NCBI GenBank assembly: GCA_963977495.1
Contig: CAXBOT010000002.1
Coordinates: 62,001-126,000 of the forward strand
Direction: 5' to 3'
Source of the DNA: UBA1672 sp963977495
Lineage (GTDB): Bacteria; Pseudomonadota; Alphaproteobacteria; Micavibrionales; Micavibrionaceae
Length of the DNA: 64,000 nucleotides
Part shown: piece after piece, positions 49,513 through 58,382 of the stretch
Position numbering within the stretch: position 1 is the first letter of the stretch
How the letters are laid out: each line of letters begins with the position of its first letter
Notes under the pieces: model-generated
Databases searched by the model: none
What the model saw: the letters and a program-made list of their open reading frames with translations, nothing else
Told to the model about the DNA's origin: nothing
Position numbers and translations under genes: made by a program

Positions 49513-51303
49513 ATGCCCGTTTATACCGCCCCGCTTGATGATATTCGTTTTGTTTTGCACGATGTTTTAAAGGCCGACCAACTGTCTTCGCTGGCGGGCT
49601 ATGAAGATTTTTCGGGCGAGCTTGGCGATCAGATCCTTGAAGAAGGCGGTAAAATCTGTGAGCAGGTTTTGTTTCCGATCAATTTAAGCGGCGATCAGGA
49701 AGGCTGTCGTTTTGAAAATGGCGTGGTCTATACGCCCAAAGGGTTTAAGGAAGCCTACGACACCTTCGCGCAGGGCGGCTGGTGCGGTTTGTCGGCTGAT
49801 CCTGAATATGGCGGCATGGGGATGCCCGTTATGATTTCTACGGCGATGCAGGAAATGATTTGTTCGGCGAATTTTTCGTTCGGTATGTATCCGGGGTTGT
49901 CGCAAGGGTGCTACGAAGCGCTCCACGCTTTTGGAACGGATGAGCAAAAGGCGCTCTATCTGCCCAAACTGATTGAGGGTACGTGGTCGGGCACGATGTG
50001 TCTGACAGAGCCGCATTGCGGTACGGATTTGGGGTTGATTAAAACCAAGGCCGAAAACAATGATGATGGCTCGTTCAAAATTACAGGTACGAAGATTTTC
50101 ATCTCTGCGGGTGAACATGATTTGACCGAAAATATTATCCATCTGGTGCTGGCACGCTTGCCTGGTGCGCCCGAAGGGGTCAAGGGGATATCCCTGTTTG
50201 TTGTGCCGAAATTCCTGCCCAAGGACGATGGCAGTTTAGGCGCGCGTAACGGCGTGGCATGTGGCTCTATCGAACATAAAATGGGTATTCACGCGAACTC
50301 CACCGCGTTGCTTAATTTCGACGACGCGCAAGGCTGGTTGGTTGGTGCGCCGCATAAGGGGCTGAAGGCGATGTTCACCATGATGAACGCCGCGCGCCTT
50401 GGTGTGGCGATGCAGGGGCTTGGCATTGCGGAGGTTGCCTATCAAAACGGTTTGGCCTATGCCAAGGATCGTTTGCAAATGCGCAGTCTGACAGGCGCGA
50501 AAGCACCGGAGAAGGCCGCCGATCCGATTATCGTACATCCTGATGTACGCCGCATGCTACTCACCGCGAAGGCCTTTATCGAAGGCTCGCGCGCGCTGTC
50601 CTATTGGGCGGGGATGAATCTGGATATCTTCCACAAACATGAAGACGCAAAAACCCGTCAGGAGGCCGATGATCTCGTCGCGCTGATGACGCCGATCTTG
50701 AAGGCTTATCAAACCGATATGGGCTATGAGGTCACCAATATGATGATGCAGGTCTATGGCGGGCATGGCTATATCGCCGAATGGGGGATGGAGCAATATG
50801 CGCGCGACGCACGCATCGCCCAGATTTATGAAGGCACAAACGGTATTCAGGCGCTTGATCTGGTCGGGCGGAAAATGCCGCAGAATTTCGGGCGTTTGCT
50901 TCGTCGTTTTTTCCAACCAGTGCAGGAATTTATTGACGCGCAACAAACCAACCCCGAGATGCAGGAATTTATCTTCCCGCTGGCTAAGGCCTTTATGAAA
51001 TTGCAACAAGCCACCGCCCTGATCGCGCAAAAGGGGTTAAAGAACCCCGACGAAGCGGGCGCAGCGTCCAGCGATTACCTACGTCAATTCGCGCTTGTGG
51101 CGATGGCCTTTATCTGGTGCAAGATGGTTCTGGTCGCCAAAGAGAAGATTGAAAGCGGCGAAGGGGACAAAGCATTTTATGAAACCAAAATCCAGACAGC
51201 TGAATTTTTCATGGCGCGGATGCTGCCCGAAGGCGATGCCCGCTTTAAAATGGTGATGGCCGGCGCGAAGCCGCTCATGCAGATGAAAGCCTCGGCGTTT
51301 TAG
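49513..51303 (+). CDS. Acyl-CoA dehydrogenase, long C-terminal form
   Basis: This FAD enzyme carries out the first oxidation of beta-oxidation. It is 596 aa, longer than the 380-aa short forms. The FAD/substrate motif is MCLTEPHCGTDLGLIKTKA, with ISAGEHDLTENIIHLVLARL. The third motif is VYGGHGYIAEWGMEQYARDA followed by RIAQIYEGTNGIQALDLVGR, with the catalytic Glu in YEGTNGIQ. The extra C-terminal domain (about 460-596) is that of the larger DUF1974-like or ACAD families. The substrate length is unknown. A terminator follows. Confidence 0.93.
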   Translation: MPVYTAPLDDIRFVLHDVLKADQLSSLAGYEDFSGELGDQILEEGGKICEQVLFPINLSGDQEGCRFENGVVYTPKGFKEAYDTFAQGGWCGLSADPEYGGMGMPVMISTAMQEMICSANFSFGMYPGLSQGCYEALHAFGTDEQKALYLPKLIEGTWSGTMCLTEPHCGTDLGLIKTKAENNDDGSFKITGTKIFISAGEHDLTENIIHLVLARLPGAPEGVKGISLFVVPKFLPKDDGSLGARNGVACGSIEHKMGIHANSTALLNFDDAQGWLVGAPHKGLKAMFTMMNAARLGVAMQGLGIAEVAYQNGLAYAKDRLQMRSLTGAKAPEKAADPIIVHPDVRRMLLTAKAFIEGSRALSYWAGMNLDIFHKHEDAKTRQEADDLVALMTPILKAYQTDMGYEVTNMMMQVYGGHGYIAEWGMEQYARDARIAQIYEGTNGIQALDLVGRKMPQNFGRLLRRFFQPVQEFIDAQQTNPEMQEFIFPLAKAFMKLQQATALIAQKGLKNPDEAGAASSDYLRQFALVAMAFIWCKMVLVAKEKIESGEGDKAFYETKIQTAEFFMARMLPEGDARFKMVMAGAKPLMQMKASAF

Positions 51304-51327
51304 TTTTTAAATCAATAAAATCCAGAC

Positions 51328-51360
51328 AAAAAAAAGGCCGGGGTGGGATCCGGCCTTTAT
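51328..51360. terminator. Bidirectional terminator between fadE-like gene and exported unknown gene
   Basis: GGCCGG (51336-51341) and CCGGCC (51350-51355), extended by AAA/TTT, form a strong stem. On the plus strand it is followed by TTTATTA. On the minus strand it is followed by eight T (51335-51328), so it is strongest as the end of the minus-strand 51502-52905 transcript. Confidence 0.85.
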
Positions 51361-51501
51361 TACGCAGTAAAAGTAGATAAGTATTACTCAAGTTTCTTAT
51401 TATTTAGTAGTACTCAGTTTTTACTCTAGTGTTTACGCAGTTAAACTCAATAAGGTACTCAATGACGCAGTAAAAGCAGTGACGCTCGCAGTTAAAAACT
51501 C
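51361..51501. repeat. Interleaved short direct repeats (CGCAGTtAAA and TACTCA)
   Basis: Between the terminator and the minus gene are 141 AT-rich bases with four copies of a CGCAGT(T)AAA unit (near 51362, 51435, 51465 and 51486) and four of TACTC(A) (near 51385, 51411, 51423 and 51456), unequally spaced. They would be the 3' untranslated part of the 51502-52905 mRNA. No reading frame crosses them. Confidence 0.6.
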
Positions 51502-52905
51502 TTACGGGGTTTTCAACTGTTGTTCTAGTAATTGGATACGCTCCTCGTACTGGCGTTGCTGCCGGTACAATTCGGATTTTGTTTTGTCGAGATCCGCTTC
51601 CATCGAAGACAATTTGGTCAACTGCCCTTGGTTGGTGAGTTTCGGATCAAACAACATTGTTTCAAGCTCTGACTTTTCCTTTTGGCAGACGGCGCGCTGT
51701 GTTTGCAACTGACGGCCAAGGCGCATGATTTGGCGCTCTGATTCGTTGTATTTCATCGTTGCGCGTTCTAGGTTCCAGTTATCAGAAGAGACGGAGAGCT
51801 TCTCTTGCTCGGAATCTTGCAAGCTCATCTTTAATTCTTCGTCCAGCATGCTGTTCTTTTCACGTAGAGCAATCAATTCGCTCTCTAATGAAGAAATCTT
51901 ATTGCGCATATCGACGAAATCATCACGGATCACAGATACTTGCCCGCTGGCTGGTTCTACATTTGAAACCACGCGCGCGGCGGCGTTATTGTTATCTGAT
52001 TTGGTTAGATCATAAACGATAGGCTCTTCATTTCTTGTAATGTTGTATTTGGCCTTTGGCGTGCGTACGCTTGTATGTACAAGCTCCGGCTTTTGCGCAG
52101 GCTTGACCGCAGGGATATGGGCGGCGCTTTGTGGCTGCACTTCTGCAGCAGCTTCTGATTCAGGCTGGTAATTCTTGTTCTCTTGCTTGAGCTTTTCGGC
52201 AAGCAATTCTGTATAGCGTGGTCTTTCCGAGGGCTTTGGTCTTAATTTCGCAGGATCGGAAACCGGTGCCACTGAAATATCAGGCGCGCTGTTCGCAGCG
52301 GCGGTGATGGGCGGCGGCGGGGCAAGAGCATCAGAAGTGGGCTGTGGCTCTTTAATAAATGTCGGGATCGGCGCAATGGTGTCGTCTTGTGCCAAGATTT
52401 CCGCAGGCGCAACACAATCATCAAATTGCGGCATTGACGCTTTTAAGCCTGTGAGGTAGATGCGGAAATTATTATCACGAATTTGTACGTCTAAAACACC
52501 CGCAGAGGTCAGGCCTTCTACGAATTCTTGTTTATCTGATATGTCACTGGCGATCAGGTTCGCGCTGGTGGCTTTTGAGGAGACAATCGCTCTGGTAATG
52601 CCCGGTATGCTGTATTGCACTTCGTATTTCAGGTTTTTCTGAAACGCATTCTGGCGGAAATCAATATCAATCGCGTTAATGCCAAGCGTCGTGCCGGACA
52701 TTTTCAAAACATAACCGTTATTCAATTCGTTGGTAACGGAACAAGTCGGCAGTTGCGCTTGTTCAGGCGAGGTGCGTGTGACTGTCCATTTATTTTTCGG
52801 GTAAAAATACAGCTCTGGCTCGTCTGCTTTTGCGATACTGGACAAAAGACATGTGCTGGATAGAGAAGCAAACAATAATGTTGCGACGAACTTTTTGTAC
52901 GACAT
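51502..52905 (-). CDS. Exported coiled-coil hypothetical protein, 467 aa
   Basis: The family is not recognised. A signal peptide (MSYKKFVATLLFASLSSTCL) leads, then a beta-like domain at about 28-165 with two Cys (PTCSVTNELNNGYVLKMSG; DDCVAPAE). A Pro/Ala-rich linker follows (about 170-300). Then comes a long coiled coil from about 325 to the end (KISSLESELIALREKNSML and further heptads), closing with QLLEQQLKTP. It is probably periplasmic, with an envelope-spanning or oligomerising role. Its mRNA seems to end at the terminator at 51328. Confidence 0.75.
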   Translation of the reverse strand: MSYKKFVATLLFASLSSTCLLSSIAKADEPELYFYPKNKWTVTRTSPEQAQLPTCSVTNELNNGYVLKMSGTTLGINAIDIDFRQNAFQKNLKYEVQYSIPGITRAIVSSKATSANLIASDISDKQEFVEGLTSAGVLDVQIRDNNFRIYLTGLKASMPQFDDCVAPAEILAQDDTIAPIPTFIKEPQPTSDALAPPPPITAAANSAPDISVAPVSDPAKLRPKPSERPRYTELLAEKLKQENKNYQPESEAAAEVQPQSAAHIPAVKPAQKPELVHTSVRTPKAKYNITRNEEPIVYDLTKSDNNNAAARVVSNVEPASGQVSVIRDDFVDMRNKISSLESELIALREKNSMLDEELKMSLQDSEQEKLSVSSDNWNLERATMKYNESERQIMRLGRQLQTQRAVCQKEKSELETMLFDPKLTNQGQLTKLSSMEADLDKTKSELYRQQRQYEERIQLLEQQLKTP

Positions 52906-53060
52906 CTTACGATAATCCTGAGTTTTATATTATGTGCGACACGAGATGTGCCAGTGATTCGAAGTTTACAGACATATCTTGGCAGTTTTTGGAATAGGTA
53001 AAAAGGAAATACCGCATTTTTGTGACTTATTTTTGGGGACAAAGTATGTATACTCTTTTT

Positions 53061-53363
53061 ATGACTGTTGAAAACTTAAAAAATCTGGTTGAAGAAAAGT
53101 TAAAATTCACGCCTTCTTTGGGTGTGAAGTTCAAGTTCAACCTTGGTGATGATGGGGTAATTCTCATTGATGGTACGCAAACACCTGCTGTTGTGAGTGA
53201 GGAGGATATTGATGCCGATACGACATTTATATGCACAGCCGACACGATGGCGGCACTGTTGAGTGGCAAGCAAGACCCGACCATGGCTTTTATGTCGGGT
53301 AAGTTAAAGGTGCAAGGCTCTATGGGGAATGCATTGAAACTGGCCTCGATGTTAGAGGATTAG
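53061..53363 (+). CDS. SCP2 sterol-carrier-like lipid-binding protein
   Basis: This 100-aa single-domain SCP2 protein has VKFKFNLGDDGVILIDGTQT, then FICTADTMAALLSGKQDPTM and AFMSGKLKVQGSMGNALKL, the usual C-terminal signature. SCP2 domains carry fatty-acyl-CoA or other lipids. I start it at MTVENLKNL. A thioesterase gene begins 5 bases later, so the two are one unit, consistent with lipid use. Confidence 0.92.
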   Translation: MTVENLKNLVEEKLKFTPSLGVKFKFNLGDDGVILIDGTQTPAVVSEEDIDADTTFICTADTMAALLSGKQDPTMAFMSGKLKVQGSMGNALKLASMLED

Positions 53364-53367
53364 TGCT

Positions 53368-53952
53368 GTGAATTTGCTGTTTCGCCTATTGCGGGTTGTG
53401 ATTGCATCATGGTTCAAGCCGAAAATTACTGACATTTTATCGATCCAGCGCATAAATCTGCGTGTGTGGCCTAATGATGTGGATATGAATATGCACATGA
53501 ATAACAGCCGCTATCTCGCGATTATGGATTTAGGGCGCGTGGATTTGATCGTGCGCTCAGGTCTTTGGGGCGCGATGAGAAGGGAAAATGCCATGCCGGT
53601 GCTCAGCACTGCGCAAATGCGTTACCGCATACCGTTAAACCCGTTGGAGCGCTATACGCTGGAAACATCTCTTGTGGGGTGGGATGATAAATGGCTGTAT
53701 ATTGAGCAACGCTTCATTATCTCTAAAGGGCGTAAGGCAGGCGCGGTGGCGGCTATCGGCTTGGTAAAGGGGGTTTTTTACAGTCGCACAACCAAAGAAA
53801 CTGTCCCAACACAAAGATTACTCGACATTATAGGCGCAGCGCAGGAAAGCCCTGGTTTACCGCCTTATATAACAGATTGGATTACCGCCGATGAATCACT
53901 GCGCGATTATGTCCGCGCAGCGCCCGTGGTAAAAGATGATCGTGCAGATTAG
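53368..53952 (+). CDS. Hot-dog acyl-CoA thioesterase-like (THEM6 type)
   Basis: This 194-aa 4HBT-fold protein has a GTG start. The active-site strand is VWPNDVDMNMHMNNSRYLAI followed by MDLGRVDLIVR. The beta sheet (QMRYRIPLNPLERYTLETSL) is typical of the fold. It probably hydrolyses acyl-CoA or acyl-ACP; the closest animal group is THEM6-like. It is coupled to the SCP2 gene. The last residues overlap the end of the converging fadL by four bases. Confidence 0.85.
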   Translation: MNLLFRLLRVVIASWFKPKITDILSIQRINLRVWPNDVDMNMHMNNSRYLAIMDLGRVDLIVRSGLWGAMRRENAMPVLSTAQMRYRIPLNPLERYTLETSLVGWDDKWLYIEQRFIISKGRKAGAVAAIGLVKGVFYSRTTKETVPTQRLLDIIGAAQESPGLPPYITDWITADESLRDYVRAAPVVKDDRAD

Positions 53953-55208
53953 AATTTATAACTGACCGCAAATGAGAGAATGCCGACTTCGCCTTCGGAA
54001 TCGGCGCGCACATTGGCAGTGGTCGCCGGATTGGCCGTGACGTTACGTGCGACGTTGATCGTTTCTTTGGCGATATCAATATAGGTCGCCGCCATATCCA
54101 GTGATATTTGATCGTTAAATTTATACGTCGCCCCTGTCGATATCCAGTTACGATCGCCGTCGGGGGTCAGTGTTGTGCGGTATTCATCCGTTGTCGGTGT
54201 TTCGTCGAACTGATATCCGGCGCGCAATGTCCATTTATCGTTATATTCATATTCCGCACCCACAGCGAAAGCCCATGTGGTTTGATAATTTTGTGTTGTG
54301 ACTGATGCGGGCAGGGCGCTGATCACTCTGATTTCTTCGAAACTGTTCCAGCCAAACCATGTTGCGCCGGCCATGACTGAAAGCTTGTCATTGACGCGAT
54401 GGTTGATACCAAGTTGAACGATTTCCGGTAAATCCAGTTCGGCGGTTGCGGGGGTGTTGGCCACACCGGTAACAATAACCCGTCCTTCTAAATCATGATG
54501 TACGCCTGAACGATAATGCGCGCCAAGGGTTGTGCCCTCAATCGGTTCATAAAGAAGGCCGACATTATATCCGAAAGACATATCATCGCCATTTAGGGCG
54601 CTGCTGACTTCTCCGCCGGGGCCGGTAAAGTTAACGATTTTCTGTAGGTCGGCATCAACATATTGAATATTTAGCCCCCCACCAATAGAGAGCGCGTCAT
54701 TAAGTTTGACGGCAAAGCTGGGTTGGATATCAATCGTGGTCAGGCGTGTCTTTGTGGAATCAAAGCGTCCGAACCAGCCATCATTATATTCGTTTTCAAG
54801 GCCGAATGGCGCACTGACGGCCAAACCGATCCATAATTTATCTTCTATAGATTCATGTGAAAAGCTACCGTTTGGAATGGGCGTTGCCGTATAAGGGTTG
54901 CCGCCATCGCCGCCTGTCGCGCCGCCGAACGGGATGGTCGTTCCCGTGTTTGTGATGTCTGAGGAGGGCGCTAGGATGTGAAAACCGAAATTACTGTGTG
55001 AGCCTTTAAGCTTGGCCATGCCTGCGGGATTGAAATAGACGATACTGGAATCTCTGGGCGTGGCGACCTGTCCGGCAAAGGCGTTTCCTAAACCGGAGAC
55101 AGATTGCTCCTGCAAATAAAATCCTGCCGCGTTCGCATCGGAGATCAGGAATGACGAAAGGGCAAAAGTTGAAACGGTTGCAAGAGATAAAGCTTTAGAT
55201 ATGCGCAT
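53949..55208 (-). CDS. fadL: FadL-type outer-membrane fatty-acid transporter
   Basis: This 14-stranded barrel imports long-chain fatty acids or other hydrophobic molecules. The 419 aa start with a signal peptide (ALSLATVSTFALSSFLISDA, cleaved after NA-A). The mature N-terminus is the plug: GFYLQEQSVSGLGNAFAGQV, and DSSIVYFNPAGMAKLKGSH holds the NPAG motif. The last residues, ILSFAVSYKF, end in Phe as barrels do. The chosen start removes 22 unlikely residues. With fadD and the fad genes it completes an uptake route. Confidence 0.94.
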   Translation of the reverse strand: MRISKALSLATVSTFALSSFLISDANAAGFYLQEQSVSGLGNAFAGQVATPRDSSIVYFNPAGMAKLKGSHSNFGFHILAPSSDITNTGTTIPFGGATGGDGGNPYTATPIPNGSFSHESIEDKLWIGLAVSAPFGLENEYNDGWFGRFDSTKTRLTTIDIQPSFAVKLNDALSIGGGLNIQYVDADLQKIVNFTGPGGEVSSALNGDDMSFGYNVGLLYEPIEGTTLGAHYRSGVHHDLEGRVIVTGVANTPATAELDLPEIVQLGINHRVNDKLSVMAGATWFGWNSFEEIRVISALPASVTTQNYQTTWAFAVGAEYEYNDKWTLRAGYQFDETPTTDEYRTTLTPDGDRNWISTGATYKFNDQISLDMAATYIDIAKETINVARNVTANPATTANVRADSEGEVGILSFAVSYKF

Positions 55209-55336
55209 GGGAACCTCAACAGATTTTATGACTGACCGCGGAAATAACGGCAAAAAAAACAACACAGAACGCAATCATTCTATCAGAAAAAAATGATTTT
55301 TGGAAGAATTGCGATAATGTGTAGTATTCGCGTGGC

Positions 55337-56008
55337 TTATAGATCCCGCGCGCGGATATCATCTGCGATTTCTTCTGCTGTGTCTGTTGAGGGGTAGAGG
55401 GTAATCACCTTATTATTATGATCTGTCAGATATGAAAAGGAAGAATGATCCATCATATATTCATCCATCATGTCGTTTTCAACCTTTGTCGCATAAATGC
55501 GGAATGACTTTGTCACCGCTTCGATTTGCTCGGGCGTACCGGTCAGGCCGACAAGGCGCGGGTTGAATTGTACAACATATTGCTTGAGTTGCTCGGGCGT
55601 GTCGCGCTCAGGGTCAACAGAGATGAAGATCGGTGTAATTTTATTTGCAATCTCATCGCCGAGATCACCAAGCACAAGTGTGATTTTCTGCAATTCTGTC
55701 GGGCAAATGGACGGGCAATAGGAGAAGCCGAAAAAGACGAGCTTATAGGAATCAGCGAAATCCGCTTGTGTGACTGTTTTTCCGTCTTGATCAACCAGCG
55801 TGAAATCACCACCCAAATCGACATTCAGCGCCGGATTATCGGATTTTTTGCGGCTTGGCTTTTTAATCACGGCGGCGGCTTGATCATCGGGTGAGGCATT
55901 AATAACACCACGGCTCATTTCATTTTGTGAATCGAGAATGCCGATTGCTGCGCCGATCCCGACACCAATAAGGAGGAATAGAGCCCATCTCACATAACGA
56001 TTTTTCAT
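55337..56008 (-). CDS. Sco1/SenC copper chaperone
   Basis: This membrane-anchored, thioredoxin-fold protein delivers copper to cytochrome c oxidase. The 223 aa have an N-terminal anchor (WALFLLIGVGIGAAIGIL). The copper motif is GFSYCPSICPTELQKI (Cys-x-x-x-Cys), and the His ligand is in MMDHSSFSYLTDHNN. IFISVDPERDTPEQL is typical. It stands alone, downstream on the minus strand from the TPP-riboswitch region, and is not linked to oxidase genes in this window. Confidence 0.93.
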   Translation of the reverse strand: MKNRYVRWALFLLIGVGIGAAIGILDSQNEMSRGVINASPDDQAAAVIKKPSRKKSDNPALNVDLGGDFTLVDQDGKTVTQADFADSYKLVFFGFSYCPSICPTELQKITLVLGDLGDEIANKITPIFISVDPERDTPEQLKQYVVQFNPRLVGLTGTPEQIEAVTKSFRIYATKVENDMMDEYMMDHSSFSYLTDHNNKVITLYPSTDTAEEIADDIRARDL

Positions 56009-56121
56009 GATTTTTTCCTTGCTTCATATGGATATTTTCAGTCACTTGCTTGCGGTTATAAAACTTTTATCATCACTTGACAATTCCCTTTATTAGGGCA
56101 AAGCTGCTGCTTTATTGAAAA

Positions 56122-56218
56122 CCTTAGGGGTGCGGCGATTGAGTGATTTTAAAAACTTAAAAAGTCGCTGAGAGAATACCCTTAGAACCTGTTGATTCGT
56201 ATCAACGCAGGGAAAGGA
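56122..56218 (+). ncRNA. TPP (THI-box) riboswitch
   Basis: The conserved parts of the thiamin pyrophosphate aptamer are in order: ggggtgc (P1/P2 side, 56127), gctgagagaatacccttaga (56167-56186) with the CUGAGA and ACCC boxes, gaacctg (56185), then a short P4 stem with a ttgattcgtatcaa loop and cgcaggga. Its position is 12 bases before the CHMI-like gene, which is followed by thiC. High thiamin pyrophosphate should shut both genes. The expression platform is probably translational, as no separate terminator was seen. Confidence 0.93.
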
Positions 56219-56230
56219 CTGTAACCTGTT

Positions 56231-56575
56231 ATGCCACATATTATTGTTGAATATTCCAGAAACTTAAGCGAGATCATCGAAATTTCTGATCTTGTTATCA
56301 AATTGCACGACACGCTCAGCGCGGCGGGCATTGATAAAGAGCGCATCAAAACCCGCGCAATTGCCTGTAGTTATGTCGCCGTGGGAGATTATGAACGCCA
56401 CGGTCATATGCTGCACGCCACCTTGCTGCTGCTCGAAGGGCGCGACACGGAAACCAAGCAGAAATATGGCGAAGGCCTTCACGCGGCGATGAAATCCATG
56501 GTCGAAGGCGTGGTTCGAAACTGCGCTGTGACGCTTGAAATCCGCGATATGGATAAAGACACCTATTACATGTAA
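56231..56575 (+). CDS. 5-carboxymethyl-2-hydroxymuconate isomerase-like tautomerase
   Basis: This 114-aa protein belongs to the CHMI branch of the tautomerase superfamily. Catalytic Pro2 follows the Met in MPHIIVEYSRNLSEII. Other family parts are IKTRAIACSYVAVGDYE, HMLHATLLLLEGRDTETKQK and VTLEIRDMDKDTYY near the end. CHMI normally works in homoprotocatechuate breakdown, but here it is under a TPP riboswitch and 17 bases before thiC. No other aromatic-degradation gene is near. Its job in thiamin metabolism is unknown. Confidence 0.88.
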   Translation: MPHIIVEYSRNLSEIIEISDLVIKLHDTLSAAGIDKERIKTRAIACSYVAVGDYERHGHMLHATLLLLEGRDTETKQKYGEGLHAAMKSMVEGVVRNCAVTLEIRDMDKDTYYM

Positions 56576-56592
56576 GAAAGGGACCCTTTATT

Positions 56593-58380
56593 ATGGCTCC
56601 GAAAGATCAACCAAATGCGGGTATATGCCCGTCTACCACTCATGTTACGCGCGGCGCTTTGCCTGCGTCCAAAAAAGTTTACGTCGGCGAGTACAAAGTC
56701 CCGATGCGTGAAATATCCCTGTCCAATGGCGAAAGCCTGACAGTGTATGACACATCCGGCCCCTACACCGATGAAGCGCAAGAGCTTGATATTATGCGCG
56801 GCCTGCCCAAAACGCGCTTGCAATGGGTTTTGGATCGCGGCGATGTTGAATATGTCGAAGGGCGCGCGGTAAAGCCGATTGATAACGGCTATAAAAACGA
56901 AGAGCAGCTCGCCAACCGCAAAATTAAGCATGAGAAATTCCCCGCCAGCCCTGAAAAACCGCTGCGTGCGAAGGCGGGCGCGAATGTGTCTCAAATGCAT
57001 TATGCGCGCAAAGGCATCATCACGCCGGAGATGGAATATATCGCCGTACGTGAAAACCAACGCCGCACCGAAGCCCACCGCGACGCGGCAAAGGGCGAAA
57101 ATTTCGGCGCAAATATGCTCCCCCTGATTACGGGTGAATTTGTGCGTAAGGAAGTCGCCGAAGGCCGCGCGATCATCCCCGCCAACATTAACCACCCCGA
57201 GGTCGAGCCGATGATTATCGGGCGGAACTTCCTTGTGAAGATCAACGCCAATATCGGAAACTCCGCCGTGACCAGTTCCATCGGTGAGGAAGTCGATAAG
57301 CTTGTCTGGGCGATCCGTTGGGGCGCGGATAATGTGATGGATTTGTCCACGGGCAAAGACATTCACGACACGCGCGAATGGATCATTCGCAATTCACCAG
57401 TGCCCATCGGCACAGTGCCGATTTACCAAGCGCTTGAAAAAGTCGGCGGCGTTGCCGAAGACCTGACATGGGAAGTGTTCCGCGATACGCTGATCGAACA
57501 GGCCGAGCAAGGGGTGGATTATTTCACCATCCATGCGGGCGTGCGCTTGCCTTATGTGCGCCTGACCAATGACCGCGTGACGGGCATTGTCTCGCGCGGC
57601 GGCTCGATCATGGCGAAATGGATGATGACGCATCACCGCGAGTCCTTCCTCTACACCCATTTTGAGGAAATCTGCGAGATTATGAAAGCCTATGACGTGA
57701 GCTTCTCCCTTGGTGACGGTTTGCGCCCCGGCTCTATCGCCGATGCCAATGACGCCGCGCAGTTTGCGGAGCTTGAGACTCTGGGCGAGCTGACCAAAAT
57801 CGCATGGAAACATGACGTGCAGGTGATGATCGAAGGCCCCGGCCACGTGCCGATGCATTTGATCAAAGAGAACATGGAAAAGCAGTTGGAGGAATGCCAC
57901 GAAGCGCCCTTCTATACGCTTGGGCCGCTCACCACTGATATCGCACCGGGTTATGACCATATCACCAGCGGCATTGGCGCGGCGATGATTGGCTGGTTCG
58001 GTTGTGCGATGCTCTGCTATGTCACACCAAAGGAGCATCTGGGTTTGCCCAACCGCGACGACGTGAAAACAGGCGTGATCACCTATCGCATTGCCGCCCA
58101 CGCCGCCGATCTGGCAAAGGGGCATCCGGGCGCGCAAAATCGCGATGATGCGCTGTCGCATGCGCGTTTTGAGTTCCGCTGGGAAGATCAGTTTAACCTC
58201 GGCCTGGACCCCGATACCGCGCGCAGCATGCATGATGAAACCCTGCCAGCCGAAGGCGCAAAACATGCGAGCTTCTGTTCCATGTGCGGGCCGAAATTCT
58301 GCTCCATGAAAATCACGCAAGATGTGCGTGACTTCGTTGCGGCGAATCCCGAGCCAACCAGCGAAGAGGAAGCGGCATAG
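56593..58380 (+). CDS. thiC: Phosphomethylpyrimidine synthase
   Basis: This radical-SAM enzyme turns aminoimidazole ribotide into the thiamin pyrimidine HMP-P. It has 595 aa. The C-terminal cluster motif CSMCGPKFCSMKI (Cys-x2-Cys-x4-Cys) is the ThiC form. LGDGLRPGSIADANDAAQ and MIEGPGHVPMHLIKENM are highly conserved. LTTDIAPGYDHITSGIGAAM is also typical. Both the CHMI gene and thiC lie in the TPP-riboswitch unit. No other thi gene is in the window. Confidence 0.96.
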   Translation: MAPKDQPNAGICPSTTHVTRGALPASKKVYVGEYKVPMREISLSNGESLTVYDTSGPYTDEAQELDIMRGLPKTRLQWVLDRGDVEYVEGRAVKPIDNGYKNEEQLANRKIKHEKFPASPEKPLRAKAGANVSQMHYARKGIITPEMEYIAVRENQRRTEAHRDAAKGENFGANMLPLITGEFVRKEVAEGRAIIPANINHPEVEPMIIGRNFLVKINANIGNSAVTSSIGEEVDKLVWAIRWGADNVMDLSTGKDIHDTREWIIRNSPVPIGTVPIYQALEKVGGVAEDLTWEVFRDTLIEQAEQGVDYFTIHAGVRLPYVRLTNDRVTGIVSRGGSIMAKWMMTHHRESFLYTHFEEICEIMKAYDVSFSLGDGLRPGSIADANDAAQFAELETLGELTKIAWKHDVQVMIEGPGHVPMHLIKENMEKQLEECHEAPFYTLGPLTTDIAPGYDHITSGIGAAMIGWFGCAMLCYVTPKEHLGLPNRDDVKTGVITYRIAAHAADLAKGHPGAQNRDDALSHARFEFRWEDQFNLGLDPDTARSMHDETLPAEGAKHASFCSMCGPKFCSMKITQDVRDFVAANPEPTSEEEAA

Positions 58381-58382
58381 AT

